Positions 50,976 through 60,657 of a stretch of 64,000 bases of DNA are shown in pieces (position 1 is the first letter of the stretch; each line of letters opens with the position of its first letter). Made by a program: the position numbers and the translations under genes. The notes under the pieces are model-generated. The model searched no databases, was not told the origin of the DNA, and was given only the letters and a program-made list of their open reading frames with translations. The DNA is taken from contig JADGEX010000001.1 in assembly GCA_016744135.1 (NCBI GenBank), forward strand, positions 1,065,029 to 1,129,028, written 5' to 3'. The DNA is from Pseudodesulfovibrio sp. GTDB taxonomy: Bacteria; Desulfobacterota; Desulfovibrionia; Desulfovibrionales; Desulfovibrionaceae.

Positions 50976-51893
50976 TCAAGATTCAATAGGGATTCGGACG
51001 GTGAAGGCCGCACCTTCACCAGGGGCTGACTTTACGGTTATGTCACCCCTCAATTCATTGACGATACGCAGGCTGACCGAAAGCCCAAGTCCCGTCCCTT
51101 CGCCAGGAGCTTTCGTGGTATAAAACGGATTAAACACTCGCTTGAGATCTTCCGGAGGGATACCCGGGCCAGTATCCCGTACTTCAATGCACACCATACT
51201 TTTTTCACAAAAGGTGGACACGAAAATAACGCCACTCTTTCCCATGGCCTGCACCGCGTTGATGAGCAGATTCAAAAAAACCTGCCGTAAAAGAGGGGGA
51301 TCGGTCTTCACCATGGGCATGAGGTCATCAAACGCCCTGACAATCCAAATACTGTCAGTCCCGGATTCGCGCTCAACCAAAGACAACATGTCTTCCATAA
51401 GCAAATTGATATCCGCGAACTGAGAAACAGGACGACGATGCCGGGCGAAATCCAACAGTTTATGCGTTATTTCCGAACACCGCTCAACCTGACCAAAAAT
51501 GGAATCAAGACTTCCCTGGATCTCACTCATCACCTCTGGTGGTGGGGGTGAGTCGAGCTGCATTCGCAACAACTCGACTTCACGCAAAATGATATTCAAG
51601 GGATTATTGATCTCATGCGCAATACCTGTGGAAATTTCTCCAAGAGCGAGCACTTTCTGCGATTGAATGAGTTCCTTCCCGAGACGGGACTGCTCAGCCG
51701 TTGCTTCATCGAGCCACCGGGCAGAGATACGAAGCAACACCCACATTCCAACAATGATTGAGGCAATAACGGCCATGATAAAAGCATGTTCAAAAGGCGG
51801 GAATTTCCAGACAACAGCAGCGATCAACAAACAGGAAGCGGGATATACGTACTGCCCCAAACGGGCGACTCTTCTGACCCGCAACAACTTCAT
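50976..51893 (-). CDS. Membrane histidine kinase, short sensor
   Basis: A 305-residue kinase with two adjacent membrane segments (about 12-30 and 37-55) and almost no periplasmic part, so any signal is within or near the membrane. HisKA with [20 protein letters not shown] (about 85-104), HATPase with FLNLLINAVQAMG, RDTGPGIP and [15 protein letters not shown]. It starts in ATGA overlap with the response regulator upstream and is followed by another receiver. Confidence 0.92.
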   Translation of the reverse strand: MKLLRVRRVARLGQYVYPASCLLIAAVVWKFPPFEHAFIMAVIASIIVGMWVLLRISARWLDEATAEQSRLGKELIQSQKVLALGEISTGIAHEINNPLNIILREVELLRMQLDSPPPPEVMSEIQGSLDSIFGQVERCSEITHKLLDFARHRRPVSQFADINLLMEDMLSLVERESGTDSIWIVRAFDDLMPMVKTDPPLLRQVFLNLLINAVQAMGKSGVIFVSTFCEKSMVCIEVRDTGPGIPPEDLKRVFNPFYTTKAPGEGTGLGLSVSLRIVNELRGDITVKSAPGEGAAFTVRIPIES

Positions 51894-52288
51894 GCGTCAC
51901 CTCGGTCCAGCTTCTTCAGTCGGGAGTGTTCGCTGGCAGCCCTAATTCGTTCAAGCAAATCATCAATGGAAAAAGGCTTGAGAATATAATCGTAGGCACC
52001 GTGACTCATTCCGTCGATGCCCGACTTCACGGATCCGTGCCCGGTGAGCATGATGACGGACAACCCACCAAATCTCTTTCGGATCTCCTTGAGTGTTTCT
52101 ATGCCGCTCAAACCCGGCATTTTGACGTCAAGAATGACGACATCCACAGGACTCTTACGCAGACTTTCAAGAGCGACCTCACCGCTAGTGGCAACATCAA
52201 CGTCGATATTTCTTTTTGACAATCGACGTTTAATCAACTTCAGAAAATCCGGTTCATCATCGACAACGAGTACCTTTATTCGAGTCAT
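51890..52288 (-). CDS. Single-domain response regulator
   Basis: A 132-residue receiver: Asp10-Asp11, phosphorylation site Asp54 (ILDVKMPGLSG), Thr in MLTGHGS and Lys in LKPF. No output domain. ATGA overlaps on both sides, with the dCache kinase upstream and the short kinase downstream, so it may relay phosphate between them. Confidence 0.93.
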   Translation of the reverse strand: MTRIKVLVVDDEPDFLKLIKRRLSKRNIDVDVATSGEVALESLRKSPVDVVILDVKMPGLSGIETLKEIRKRFGGLSVIMLTGHGSVKSGIDGMSHGAYDYILKPFSIDDLLERIRAASEHSRLKKLDRGDA

Positions 52289-53961
52289 GCTTCCTCCTGG
52301 CAGTCAGGGAAATACGGGCAGGTCAACGGCAGGGAAATACTAAAAACAGTCCCATGACCGCGTTTGCTGTCCACACTGATCTTGCCACCCAATTTCTTGA
52401 GGGTGGTGTAAACAATAGACAACCCGAGACCGGTGCCTTCCCCGGTGGCTTTGGTGGTAAAAAACGGATCAAAAACCTTATTGATATGCTCTTCCGGTAT
52501 CCCTTCGCCGCTGTCTTCGATTTCAACAATCACCCGGTCTTTGTCCCCACGGGTGGTCAACGAGATGGAACCGTTTTCGCCGATGGCGTCGATGGCATTT
52601 TCAAGCAGATTCAGCATGACCTGCTGCACCTGATTAGAATCGGTTGTAATCAACGGAAGATCCTGATCAAAATTGCGCACCACTTCAATATTCCGATGAC
52701 GAGTCTCATTTTCAAGGAATGAAAAGGTCTGCATAGCCAACATATTAAGATCCACATCTTCGTGAAGTGGCTCCATACGACGAGCAAAACCGAGCATCCG
52801 ATGCGTGACAGTCCGCGCCCTTTCCACATGCCGATCGATGTCGTCCGTGGCTTCCTGCAAATCATCCACAGCTTCGCCTTCACCGAGTTCTCCATCATTA
52901 ATGATGTCTCGTATCCACCCGGCACTCTCACGTATGATGGACAATGGATTGTTGATTTCATGGGCCACCCCAGCGGCCAGTTTACCAAGCGAAGCCATTT
53001 TGCTTGATTGCATGACTGCAGCGTCCATGGCCGCCCGTTGTCGATCCGATGTCCTGAGTTTTGACACAACAGAAGACACGGAAATATACGCCCCGATGAA
53101 AACCATCAGCGCACAAATCGAAAGCAATGTGAATATGAGAGACTGTGTCCGCAAAAGCGGTGACAATTCTTCTTCTGAATTCTCAATGATGATAAGCCGC
53201 CACCCAGCATGGGCCAAAGGCGTAATACCGGCGATAAACGGGGTACCGTTTTTCTCCCAATCAACGATCTCGACATCATTTTCACCACGATATTCCGGAA
53301 GTTCTGCCTGAGACAGCACCTTGCCACCGAAACGAGACGGCGTCTGGAGCGCGTAATCTCTGTTAACGAGATAGGCATCTCCCTGCCTGCCGATACGAAC
53401 ATTGCGAACAAGAGACGTAAATACGTCGGAATCAATAGTGGCTCTGAGTATCCACGTAATATCCCCTTCCCGCCTTTTGACCGCTATAATGAAATGCGGA
53501 AAATTTCTAAATCCCATAAAAACGTCACTGATATACAACCCCTTGAGCATTACCTGATTAAACCAGGGTTCATCCTTGTAATTGACATCTTTGAGATCAA
53601 AGGGACCACAATACGCTTCATGCCGTCCGTCCTGCCCTATGACGCCTATGTCTATAAAAGAATGTGACGCCTGCTGAATGGTATTAAACACCTCATGCAG
53701 GTAGGTCTGATCCGTCATGTCGGCAAAGGAATGCATATCGGCGAGAAGCTGCAACTGGACAACCCGCTCAGTCAAAAACATATCGATAGCATCACGCTTG
53801 TTACTTGCCACAAGCCGCAAATTGCTCGTCAGCTTTTCTTCATATGACTGACTAAATTCAGCGTGGATGACATACCCCAACACAAAGAGTGGAATAAGCG
53901 AAAGGCTCAAAGTAATAAGAACAAGTGTCCACCGCAATTTCCTGTATGATGAAGTCGTCAT
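52285..53961 (-). CDS. Histidine kinase with dCache periplasmic sensor
   Basis: A 558-residue kinase. Membrane segments at about 11-32 and 280-300 flank a periplasmic dCache_1-type domain of ~245 residues ([60 protein letters not shown]). Then HisKA ([20 protein letters not shown], about 331-350) and HATPase ([37 protein letters not shown]). dCache sensors often bind carboxylates or amino acids; with the SLC13 carrier in the same block a dicarboxylate-like ligand is plausible. Start at 53961 by ATGA overlap with the PEP-synthase-like gene. Confidence 0.92.
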   Translation of the reverse strand: MTTSSYRKLRWTLVLITLSLSLIPLFVLGYVIHAEFSQSYEEKLTSNLRLVASNKRDAIDMFLTERVVQLQLLADMHSFADMTDQTYLHEVFNTIQQASHSFIDIGVIGQDGRHEAYCGPFDLKDVNYKDEPWFNQVMLKGLYISDVFMGFRNFPHFIIAVKRREGDITWILRATIDSDVFTSLVRNVRIGRQGDAYLVNRDYALQTPSRFGGKVLSQAELPEYRGENDVEIVDWEKNGTPFIAGITPLAHAGWRLIIIENSEEELSPLLRTQSLIFTLLSICALMVFIGAYISVSSVVSKLRTSDRQRAAMDAAVMQSSKMASLGKLAAGVAHEINNPLSIIRESAGWIRDIINDGELGEGEAVDDLQEATDDIDRHVERARTVTHRMLGFARRMEPLHEDVDLNMLAMQTFSFLENETRHRNIEVVRNFDQDLPLITTDSNQVQQVMLNLLENAIDAIGENGSISLTTRGDKDRVIVEIEDSGEGIPEEHINKVFDPFFTTKATGEGTGLGLSIVYTTLKKLGGKISVDSKRGHGTVFSISLPLTCPYFPDCQEEA

Positions 53962-56552
53962 GCTCCGCACCTCCAATCCTGAGATTCTTCAGCAGTTCCC
54001 GACAAAAGCGCACCGATGTCCGCTGTAAACTTCTGTCCGTACCGACTGATGGAATCAGGGTCAGCCGCGACCATATCGACTTGACGGGTATGCACCAACA
54101 GGTACCCAGCCACGACAAGGGCTTGTTCTACGGCTTCCTTTTCCACACCTTCAATCCGTGCGAACAGGGCGTCATCCCGTACTTCCACGATAAACCCATA
54201 CCGTTCCAATATTTCACCAATCATATTCGCTCTGCGGGAACGCCGCCCAATATCTGCACCGCCTCCCTTAAACTGAAAGAGTGCATAATTTTCAACGGGT
54301 GTATCACCGGCAAAACCTTCAATGGTACAAAAATGAAATCCGAAACGGGACTGAAGATTGCAATAATGCCGACCGACAGTGAAATAGTTACGATCGCCCA
54401 TACTGTTGGCCATTCCCGGAGCCAATGCCGGGTTACATGCAGCTTCGGAAAAAACCGACATAAGTCCACCGGGAGCGACCGGCGGAGGGCCATCCCAAGG
54501 TATGGCGGTCATCCCTCGCCACAAGGCCTTCATTGTATTGGACCGGATGTCATCCAGACAAACGCGCGTATTATCACACGACTCAGCGGTACCGCCGCCA
54601 ATATCAATGAGCCAGTACTGCATGGGCATCTTGCCGACCAGCTTTCGTGCATTTGCCGTCAACTGCTCCCCGCCCATAAACATTTCATTGACGGCCTTCT
54701 CATGGCAAAACCTTGTAATATCATGCAAAGACACACAATTCTCTGGAGAAAATTGCGGCGACTCAGGATCGGTCAGCGAAAGCGGCACGATATATGGCAT
54801 CATCCGTTGTAATGCCAAATGCACTTCATTGCTTGAAGGCGATGAAACAGAATCCACGGATTCATCAATCTGAGACTGCCTCATACCGAGATAAATATTT
54901 CCGTTGTCAGCATTAATAGTGACGACACCAACTCCGGATAACTGCTCGACAGCACCCGGTCCGGCGATCAGATAGGGCTTGCCAAACTCTCTGGCAACAT
55001 TGGCAAGATGCCCGACCGGACTGCCATATTCGGTCACCAGCCCACTGACTTGTGACATCAACACTGACAGATGAGGCCGCGCACTTCGTGCCAGCAAAAT
55101 ACCACTCTCCGGGAACTGGGACATATCTTCATCCGATGCAATGAGAGCCACACGGCCTGCTGCAACGCCGGGACTTGCAACAACACAGGAATGCAGAAGG
55201 ATGGAGGCAGCGTCTTCGTCGTTATTCGTATGCGGTAATACCTCCTCATGTGGCACACACACGGACAAAGGACGGCACTGAAGAATGACAATACGACCAT
55301 CGCGGGCTAATGCCCATTCGATATCCTGAGGAGAACCAAAATGACTTTCGATGCGAAGGGCCAGCCAAACAAGCTGTTGGATAACCGAATCCGAAACTGA
55401 CGGGGCCACGCTCCTGTCACCATAAAGTTTTTCTTTGTTTATACGACCGCCGGAAGTCTTCACGTAACAGACTTCCTTTGCCGCGATATCCTTGCTTCGG
55501 ATTGCCAAGGACACACGTTCGACCACCCAGGAATCGACCAGAGAGCACCCATCAACGACGGTTCGGGGAAGTCCTGGCACCGCGTTGACGACTACACGGC
55601 CATCGTCATGTCCCATGGGAGACCGGGTATAAATGACACCTCCGGCCTTTGCGTCGATCATTTCCATACAGGCAACGCACATGACCACAGCGTCATCACG
55701 CAACCCTCGATTGAGCCGATACGCCATGGCCGTGGCCGAATATGCACTGGCTAAAACACTTCTGTACGCTTCCAGTACGTCGCCAGCCTTGACCCCAAGC
55801 TTCGACATGAACTGTCCTGCAAAACTGGCATCTTCGGAATCTTCACCCACAGCACTACTACGGACGGCCATTCTGACGTTACCAAGTTTCCTGCATTTTT
55901 TAATAACTGCCTGCTCGATATCCTGCGGAATCACCGTCATATCGATAGCATGTCGGATGCTCTCCTCAAGAAGACGCAACCCGTCCAAGGTCTCATTGTC
56001 GTGTATCTGGATCAGCCGGTTGATCTCATCACCAAGCCCGGATCGCTCCATAAACAAATGGTACGACGAGGCAGTAATGGAAAACCCACAGGGAACTTCC
56101 ACTCCAAGCGCTGCCTTTACTTCACCAAGCATGGCCATCTTTGACCCCGTCTGTGGTAAGGAATCAGCCCTTATGTCTTCCATCTGCAAAACCAGTGGCC
56201 CGGAACTTTGTTTCGTCCCTTCATCCATGGCCTTTTCCATGGAAAGGACAATATTATTGAACACATCCCTAAGTTCTCCATATTTCCCAGGAGCCATGAG
56301 ACACAATCGTTCGATCATCTGACGAACGCCGGAAGCAGCCTTGAGACATTGAGCCCTGACATGGGCCATGCTGAAAATACTTTCCGACTGTGCTTCTTCG
56401 GTTATCTGGGCCATGATTTCGAGCGCCTTGTTGTTGGCGGCTAACAACAGACGAAAATTCTCGGTCTTGGCAAGAAAGCGCTCCCTGTCTTCATCATGTC
56501 CGGCAGAAGATTTGCGAATGCAATTAAACAGAGTCTTGAAGAGGGTCTGCAT
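53958..56552 (-). CDS. PEP-synthase-like protein (PPDK_N and His domain, atypical C-terminus)
   Basis: An 864-residue protein. After an N-terminal helical region (1-115), residues 130-430 form a pyruvate-phosphate-dikinase ATP-grasp domain (AVRSSAVGEDSEDASFAGQF at 229-248, GGVIYTRSPMG, QDIEWALARDGRIVILQCRP). Residues 455-555 are the swivelling phosphohistidine domain, with His515 in EYGSPVGHLANVAREFGKPY. In place of the TIM-barrel PEP-binding domain of PpsA there are ~290 residues of another type (NCVSLHDITRFCHEKAVNEM, YWLIDIGGGTAES, SRFGFHFCTIEGFA, FKGGGADIGRRSRRANMIGE). So phosphoryl transfer from ATP to His515 is expected but the acceptor is not pyruvate in the usual way. It is coupled by ATGA to the dCache kinase. 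Confidence 0.85.
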   Translation of the reverse strand: MQTLFKTLFNCIRKSSAGHDEDRERFLAKTENFRLLLAANNKALEIMAQITEEAQSESIFSMAHVRAQCLKAASGVRQMIERLCLMAPGKYGELRDVFNNIVLSMEKAMDEGTKQSSGPLVLQMEDIRADSLPQTGSKMAMLGEVKAALGVEVPCGFSITASSYHLFMERSGLGDEINRLIQIHDNETLDGLRLLEESIRHAIDMTVIPQDIEQAVIKKCRKLGNVRMAVRSSAVGEDSEDASFAGQFMSKLGVKAGDVLEAYRSVLASAYSATAMAYRLNRGLRDDAVVMCVACMEMIDAKAGGVIYTRSPMGHDDGRVVVNAVPGLPRTVVDGCSLVDSWVVERVSLAIRSKDIAAKEVCYVKTSGGRINKEKLYGDRSVAPSVSDSVIQQLVWLALRIESHFGSPQDIEWALARDGRIVILQCRPLSVCVPHEEVLPHTNNDEDAASILLHSCVVASPGVAAGRVALIASDEDMSQFPESGILLARSARPHLSVLMSQVSGLVTEYGSPVGHLANVAREFGKPYLIAGPGAVEQLSGVGVVTINADNGNIYLGMRQSQIDESVDSVSSPSSNEVHLALQRMMPYIVPLSLTDPESPQFSPENCVSLHDITRFCHEKAVNEMFMGGEQLTANARKLVGKMPMQYWLIDIGGGTAESCDNTRVCLDDIRSNTMKALWRGMTAIPWDGPPPVAPGGLMSVFSEAACNPALAPGMANSMGDRNYFTVGRHYCNLQSRFGFHFCTIEGFAGDTPVENYALFQFKGGGADIGRRSRRANMIGEILERYGFIVEVRDDALFARIEGVEKEAVEQALVVAGYLLVHTRQVDMVAADPDSISRYGQKFTADIGALLSGTAEESQDWRCGA

Positions 56553-56570
56553 GTGTTCATCCTCCAGCCA

Positions 56571-56954
56571 TTACACCTGTGTACGATGTCTGGATCTGAC
56601 AGCATCCAGCACCTTGAAATACAACTCATCAGTCCCTACCGGCTTAAGCAGGAAATCAAAGGCACCGATGTCCATCCCTTCAATCATGGTTTGAGAATTG
56701 GCATGTCCCGTGAGGATGATCACCGGGAGATTTGGCTTGATGGCCTTGATACGGCGCAACGTTTCAATGCCATTCATCTCAGGCATCATGACGTCGAGAA
56801 TAACTACGTCGAAATCAATAACCCGAATTTTGTCTATAGCCTCCTGTCCACTGGACGCGATAGTAATGTCGGCGTTTCTACGAACAAAGCGTCGGGCGTA
56901 TACTGTAAGAAAATCCTTTTCATCATCAACAAGAAGCAATTTTATCTTCTGCAT
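56571..56954 (-). CDS. Single-domain response regulator
   Basis: A 127-residue receiver: Asp10-Asp11, phosphorylation site Asp54 (ILDVMMPEMNG), Thr in LTGHAN, Lys in LKPVG. No output domain. It precedes the PEP-synthase-like gene by 18 bases. Ribosome binding site CGGAGATTCCC. Confidence 0.93.
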   Translation of the reverse strand: MQKIKLLLVDDEKDFLTVYARRFVRRNADITIASSGQEAIDKIRVIDFDVVILDVMMPEMNGIETLRRIKAIKPNLPVIILTGHANSQTMIEGMDIGAFDFLLKPVGTDELYFKVLDAVRSRHRTQV

Positions 56955-56984
56955 GGGAATCTCCGATCAACATTGTCCACGTCT

Positions 56985-57011
56985 GGCCGGGGGCGGGGCA
57001 AGCCCCCGGCC
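56985..57011 (-). terminator. Strong GC hairpin within the signalling block
   Basis: GGCCGGGGGC (56985-56994) pairs perfectly with GCCCCCGGCC (57002-57011), loop of 7. It lies between the Yip1-like gene and the response regulator. No T-run follows, so it is more likely a message-processing or attenuating element than a full stop. Confidence 0.55.
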
Positions 57012-57070
57012 TGGATGGGGAGGGTAAGGATTATATGCACCAATACGTTTGCGCCGAATCGGTCACATCC

Positions 57071-57619
57071 TCACAGAAATACTGCCCGCAATTCAAGAAC
57101 CAGAGGAGCTGCGGCCCAAAAAAATACCAACAACAAGAAAGCTGTCGTCGCAACAATCACAGCAGCCTTGAGCTTGCTTACCTCAGCCACCTTGAACAGC
57201 CCGACACCCACGAGCACGGCCCGTACAGGCTCCATCACAATGGCAAGTCCAGGAATCCAGGAAATGACCATGACCGCACCGCTGGCATAGGCGTACACAT
57301 TAAAAACCTTGCCATATGGCACTTTGCCCTGACCGGTCATGCCAAGCAGAATAAAACTAAAAGCCGCTCCAAGTGCAGGCATAAGCACCGCGTTAACCAT
57401 CATGACCACACCCATGGCCAACGAATTCTCAAAAAAATACGTCATGCTCACGGAACAATAAAAAATTCCTGAAATCATGAGAAAGAACAAAGCTCGACGC
57501 GACCCGGACTCCAACGCGACCTGTTCAAAATGCCGAGCCGGTGACCGCATGACATGAAAAATAACGTCAAAATATTCCCTGATGCCCATTCTGGCGTCTG
57601 CTGCGCATGTTGCTTTCAT
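57071..57619 (-). CDS. Yip1-like multi-pass membrane protein
   Basis: A 182-residue protein with about five membrane segments and a soluble N-terminus (IREYFDVIFHVMRSPARHFE), which is the usual entry of the Yip1 family (PF04893), followed by GSRRALFFLMISGIFYCSV and FNVYAYASGAVMVISWIPGL. The function of bacterial Yip1 proteins is not known. It lies between the 49-aa membrane protein and a response regulator, and could be an accessory or sensor subunit for the SLC13 carrier. Confidence 0.75.
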   Translation of the reverse strand: MKATCAADARMGIREYFDVIFHVMRSPARHFEQVALESGSRRALFFLMISGIFYCSVSMTYFFENSLAMGVVMMVNAVLMPALGAAFSFILLGMTGQGKVPYGKVFNVYAYASGAVMVISWIPGLAIVMEPVRAVLVGVGLFKVAEVSKLKAAVIVATTAFLLLVFFWAAAPLVLELRAVFL

Positions 57620-57631
57620 TATTCCTGCTCC

Positions 57632-57781
57632 CTAAAAAAGATCTCGTGAATATTCGACCACACCCCAAATGAGCATGACCATGGTCATGACGAACAACAC
57701 TCGCCGTTCAGTCTGCTTTGTAAAATACGTCACACCCTTTTCATGAACGAAAAACTTTTTGCGTTTCTTTTCCTGTGTCAT
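57632..57781 (-). CDS. Small single-pass membrane protein
   Basis: A 49-residue protein: a basic N-terminus (MTQEKKRKKFFVHEKGVTYF), then one membrane segment (VLFVMTMVMLIWGVVEY) and a short tail. The start at 57781 has AGGAGATTCATC upstream; the longer open frame (31 more codons) would overlap the SLC13 gene and has no start signal. Its place right after the SLC13 gene suggests a small subunit of the carrier, but there is no family I can name. Confidence 0.65.
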   Translation of the reverse strand: MTQEKKRKKFFVHEKGVTYFTKQTERRVLFVMTMVMLIWGVVEYSRDLF

Positions 57782-57854
57782 GATGAATCTCCTGTTAGAA
57801 TCGACGACCCGCCCGAGGACGGGCCGCCGGAGTATTACGGTTGTTTCAGCATCG

Positions 57855-59705
57855 TCAGAACGATGGAAGATCATTGAATCCGATACCGGTCCAATAAACC
57901 GCTGTCAGAAGCACAATCACAATGTTCGCAATGAACCACATCGGGATACCAACCCTCACATAATCCTTGGGTTCCAGATAACCGGACGCATAAACGATGG
58001 CGTTTGGCGGCGTACCGATAATCAGGCAATAAGCGAAGGATGACGCCACAGCTGTGGACATTGCCATGAACGGCAGGAATGTGGTGCCGGGATGAACAAT
58101 GCTTGCCAAGTTAAGGGTGATGGGACCGACTGCGGCTGCTGCCGGACCATCGGCCATCAGGTTTGTCAGGACGGCTGTCAGACCATTGGAGGTGAGCATC
58201 AGCGGAATGCCTTCGCTCATGCCCAACGGAGCCAGCATGTCGATGACGGACTGAGCCAACCAGTAGGCAGCACCGGTCTTATCGAGGGTCCGACCAAAAA
58301 TAATCGCGCCCGCGTACAACCAGACAACACCCCAGTCGACCTTTTCCTGATAATCACGCCAGTTGACAACGCCTGCCAGCAAGTAAGCCACAGCACCGCC
58401 AACCGCGATGACACCAATGCCAAGACGAATGGGGTAAATACCCATATTGAAGAAAGCCTTTTCGGTGAACCATCCGAAAACCATGATGATAAAAATGACC
58501 ATGGCCCAAATCTGATGCTTGTTCCACTTACCCATCTTGTCAATTTCGCCTTCCAGATGGCGCATGGCCGGAGCAAGGGAAGTAATGCGTGGCTTGAAGA
58601 TCATGTTGGTGATGAGCCACGTGCACGGAATCATGACAATAACGAACGGCATACAATAGCCGATCCACTGGGCGTACCCGATATCCATACCGAACATGTC
58701 ACTCAAGTATGTCATCATAATGACGTTACGAGCGCCGCCGGACGGAGCACCAGGACCACCGATATTACATGCCATAGCGATGGCAATCATCAACATCTTG
58801 GCGAGTTCCTTGTCCTCCGGGATCTCGTCAGTCAGGCTGTTCTGATAAAGCAGCATACCAATGGGGAGAAACATGGCTGCCAGCGCGTGGTCAGAAATGA
58901 ACGCCGCCAGCGGGCTGATTACGACAAAGAATATCAATGTAATCCAGCGCACATTTGGCACTGCCAATTTACGGAACATCATCAAGCACATACGCTTGTC
59001 CACGCCCGTTTTGACAAAGGCCGCCGCGAACATGAGTGAACCCATGATAAACCAGCAGGCGTCAGACCAATACAGACCGGCCACCTGGCTTCGTGAAACG
59101 ACTCCAGAGAAAACAAGAATCAATCCGATACAAAAGGCCACACCCGGAAGTGGCATGCACTCGGTCATGAAACAGAAGACAACAAACACCACGAGGGCGA
59201 TCGCGACCTTGATCTTCCATGCTCCCTTATCCGCGTTCACCTTGTCTCTGTCCGAAAGGTTGTCATACTTGAGCCCCTTCGTCCTCATCTTGAACGCACT
59301 CTGCATAACCGCCATATAGGCTTCAGCTGGCACGGAATCCACGACATACTTCATGGACCGTTGGAAGTTGATCGAATCAACAGGAATCTTGTACTTCTTC
59401 GCCCACTTCACATCGCGCTTCATGAACCGTTCTTTAGACAAGGCCCCCATGCGCATGTTTTGTTCCATCATACGGGCGGTCAGCACCTGCCATTGCTCAC
59501 AATCAGAACTCGTTTTGCCAAAAAGTTCTTGAGCGATAAACTGGGTCACGACCTTAGGACCAATCGAATACTGCATTCCAACGTTCTTCATCCCATCGGG
59601 AGTAGGAAGAAGAATAATGACAGTAAAAATTATCACCGGAATTATTAATAGCTTCCAATTGACGAACTTATCGTAACCGGTCGCCTTTTTCTTTTCTTGA
59701 GCCAT
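57855..59705 (-). CDS. SLC13/DASS family sodium-anion symporter
   Basis: A 616-residue carrier of the divalent anion:sodium symporter group. A first membrane segment (about 19-38, WKLLIIPVIIFTVIILLPTP) is followed by ~110 soluble residues (about 45-155, with MRMGALSKERFMKRDVKWAK) that are not part of the core family. The core then has GCMPLPG-like TECMPLPGVAF, FIMGSLMFAAAFVKTGVDKR, PLAAFISDHALAAMFLPIGM, MACNIGGPGAPSGGARNVIM and near the end SFAYCLIIGTPPNAIVYASG, the two SNT/PPN-type substrate and sodium motifs. Start at 59705 (MAQEKKKATG) with AGAGG upstream. Likely substrates are dicarboxylates or sulfate/sulfonate-like anions. Confidence 0.9.
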   Translation of the reverse strand: MAQEKKKATGYDKFVNWKLLIIPVIIFTVIILLPTPDGMKNVGMQYSIGPKVVTQFIAQELFGKTSSDCEQWQVLTARMMEQNMRMGALSKERFMKRDVKWAKKYKIPVDSINFQRSMKYVVDSVPAEAYMAVMQSAFKMRTKGLKYDNLSDRDKVNADKGAWKIKVAIALVVFVVFCFMTECMPLPGVAFCIGLILVFSGVVSRSQVAGLYWSDACWFIMGSLMFAAAFVKTGVDKRMCLMMFRKLAVPNVRWITLIFFVVISPLAAFISDHALAAMFLPIGMLLYQNSLTDEIPEDKELAKMLMIAIAMACNIGGPGAPSGGARNVIMMTYLSDMFGMDIGYAQWIGYCMPFVIVMIPCTWLITNMIFKPRITSLAPAMRHLEGEIDKMGKWNKHQIWAMVIFIIMVFGWFTEKAFFNMGIYPIRLGIGVIAVGGAVAYLLAGVVNWRDYQEKVDWGVVWLYAGAIIFGRTLDKTGAAYWLAQSVIDMLAPLGMSEGIPLMLTSNGLTAVLTNLMADGPAAAAVGPITLNLASIVHPGTTFLPFMAMSTAVASSFAYCLIIGTPPNAIVYASGYLEPKDYVRVGIPMWFIANIVIVLLTAVYWTGIGFNDLPSF

Positions 59706-59738
59706 TTTTAACCTCTGTGTGTTGAACTTCAATCAAAG

Positions 59739-60638
59739 TCAGCTGGATGAAATGATCTTTGCGACCTCGTAGAACAGCTCTTGCTCTCGAACGATACCGA
59801 CATCCTTGCCGTTGGCCTGAACCAGCATGCGCCGTGCAGGAAGTGTCACCATGGTGTCGGCAACTTCCATGAGATTGGCCTCTGCATCGATGACGGGAAG
59901 TGAATCGGACATGAAAGTCCGAACGGGCTTGTCCACGATTTCCTTGACTCTGGAAGTGAAAAGCCCCTGCCAGAACATGGCGGAATATTGAAGAGTGTCG
60001 GCCATCGACGGCTTAGGAACCGAGAGATACTCGGGCCTTACCGCATCGATGAGATCCAACGGGCTGAGAATACCGACCACAGTATTATTGGAACCGGTCA
60101 CCACCACTGAACGGTGGCCTGTGTCCATGAGTCGATCCGTGGCCATGAATTCGCGCATAGCATTTTCAAGGGCGGCGATAGCGTCACGGACAGTGCTGTC
60201 AATGTCGATTCTCGTATATCTTTCAAGGGGGATCATAATGTCCCCGGCCATTTTTTCGATGTAAGCGACTTTGGTTGCGTACTCGTAAGCGTCCTGAATT
60301 TTGGCACTCAACAAGTCCACGTCGCAGGGTTTTGCAAGGTAGTCGAACGCACCGGTTTCATAGGCTTTCCGTGCACCCGGGACATCACCGTGACCGGTCA
60401 GCATGATAACCGGTGTATCCGGCTGCCGTTCCTTGATGATTTTCAAAGTGGCATGCCCATCCAATCCGCTCATTTTCACGTCCAGAATGACCACGTCGGG
60501 ACCCTGGCTCATTTTTTCCAAAGCCTCTTCACCACTTTCTGCAAGTATTGTTTCAAACCCTTTACGGGCCAATATCTTAGCCGTCGTGGTACGGAAGCGT
60601 TCCTCATCATCGACCATGAGGACCTTGATCTTAACCAT
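59739..60638 (-). CDS. Response regulator fused to CBS domains
   Basis: A 299-residue fusion: receiver domain 1-125 (Asp10-Asp11, phosphorylation site Asp53 in ILDVKMSGLDG, Lys in AKPCD), then a CBS pair about 130-295 (IMIPLERYTRIDIDSTVRDA, HRSVVVTGSNNTVVGILSPL, then VRTFMSDSLPVIDAEANLME and RRMLVQANGKDVGIVREQEL). CBS pairs bind adenine nucleotides and often gate transporters or enzymes. The gene precedes that of the SLC13 carrier by 33 bases, so direct control of transport by phosphorylation and energy charge is conceivable. Confidence 0.92.
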   Translation of the reverse strand: MVKIKVLMVDDEERFRTTTAKILARKGFETILAESGEEALEKMSQGPDVVILDVKMSGLDGHATLKIIKERQPDTPVIMLTGHGDVPGARKAYETGAFDYLAKPCDVDLLSAKIQDAYEYATKVAYIEKMAGDIMIPLERYTRIDIDSTVRDAIAALENAMREFMATDRLMDTGHRSVVVTGSNNTVVGILSPLDLIDAVRPEYLSVPKPSMADTLQYSAMFWQGLFTSRVKEIVDKPVRTFMSDSLPVIDAEANLMEVADTMVTLPARRMLVQANGKDVGIVREQELFYEVAKIISSS

Positions 60639-60657
60639 TTCAACCTCCTAGTGTTAT

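Noticed and set aside
53925..54812. 295-codon open frame on the plus strand
   Set aside because: Antisense to the PEP-synthase-like gene, no ribosome binding site and no family likeness.
58092..59039. 315-codon open frame on the plus strand
   Set aside because: Antisense to the SLC13 carrier; His- and Gln-rich sequence is typical of a reverse reading of membrane segments.
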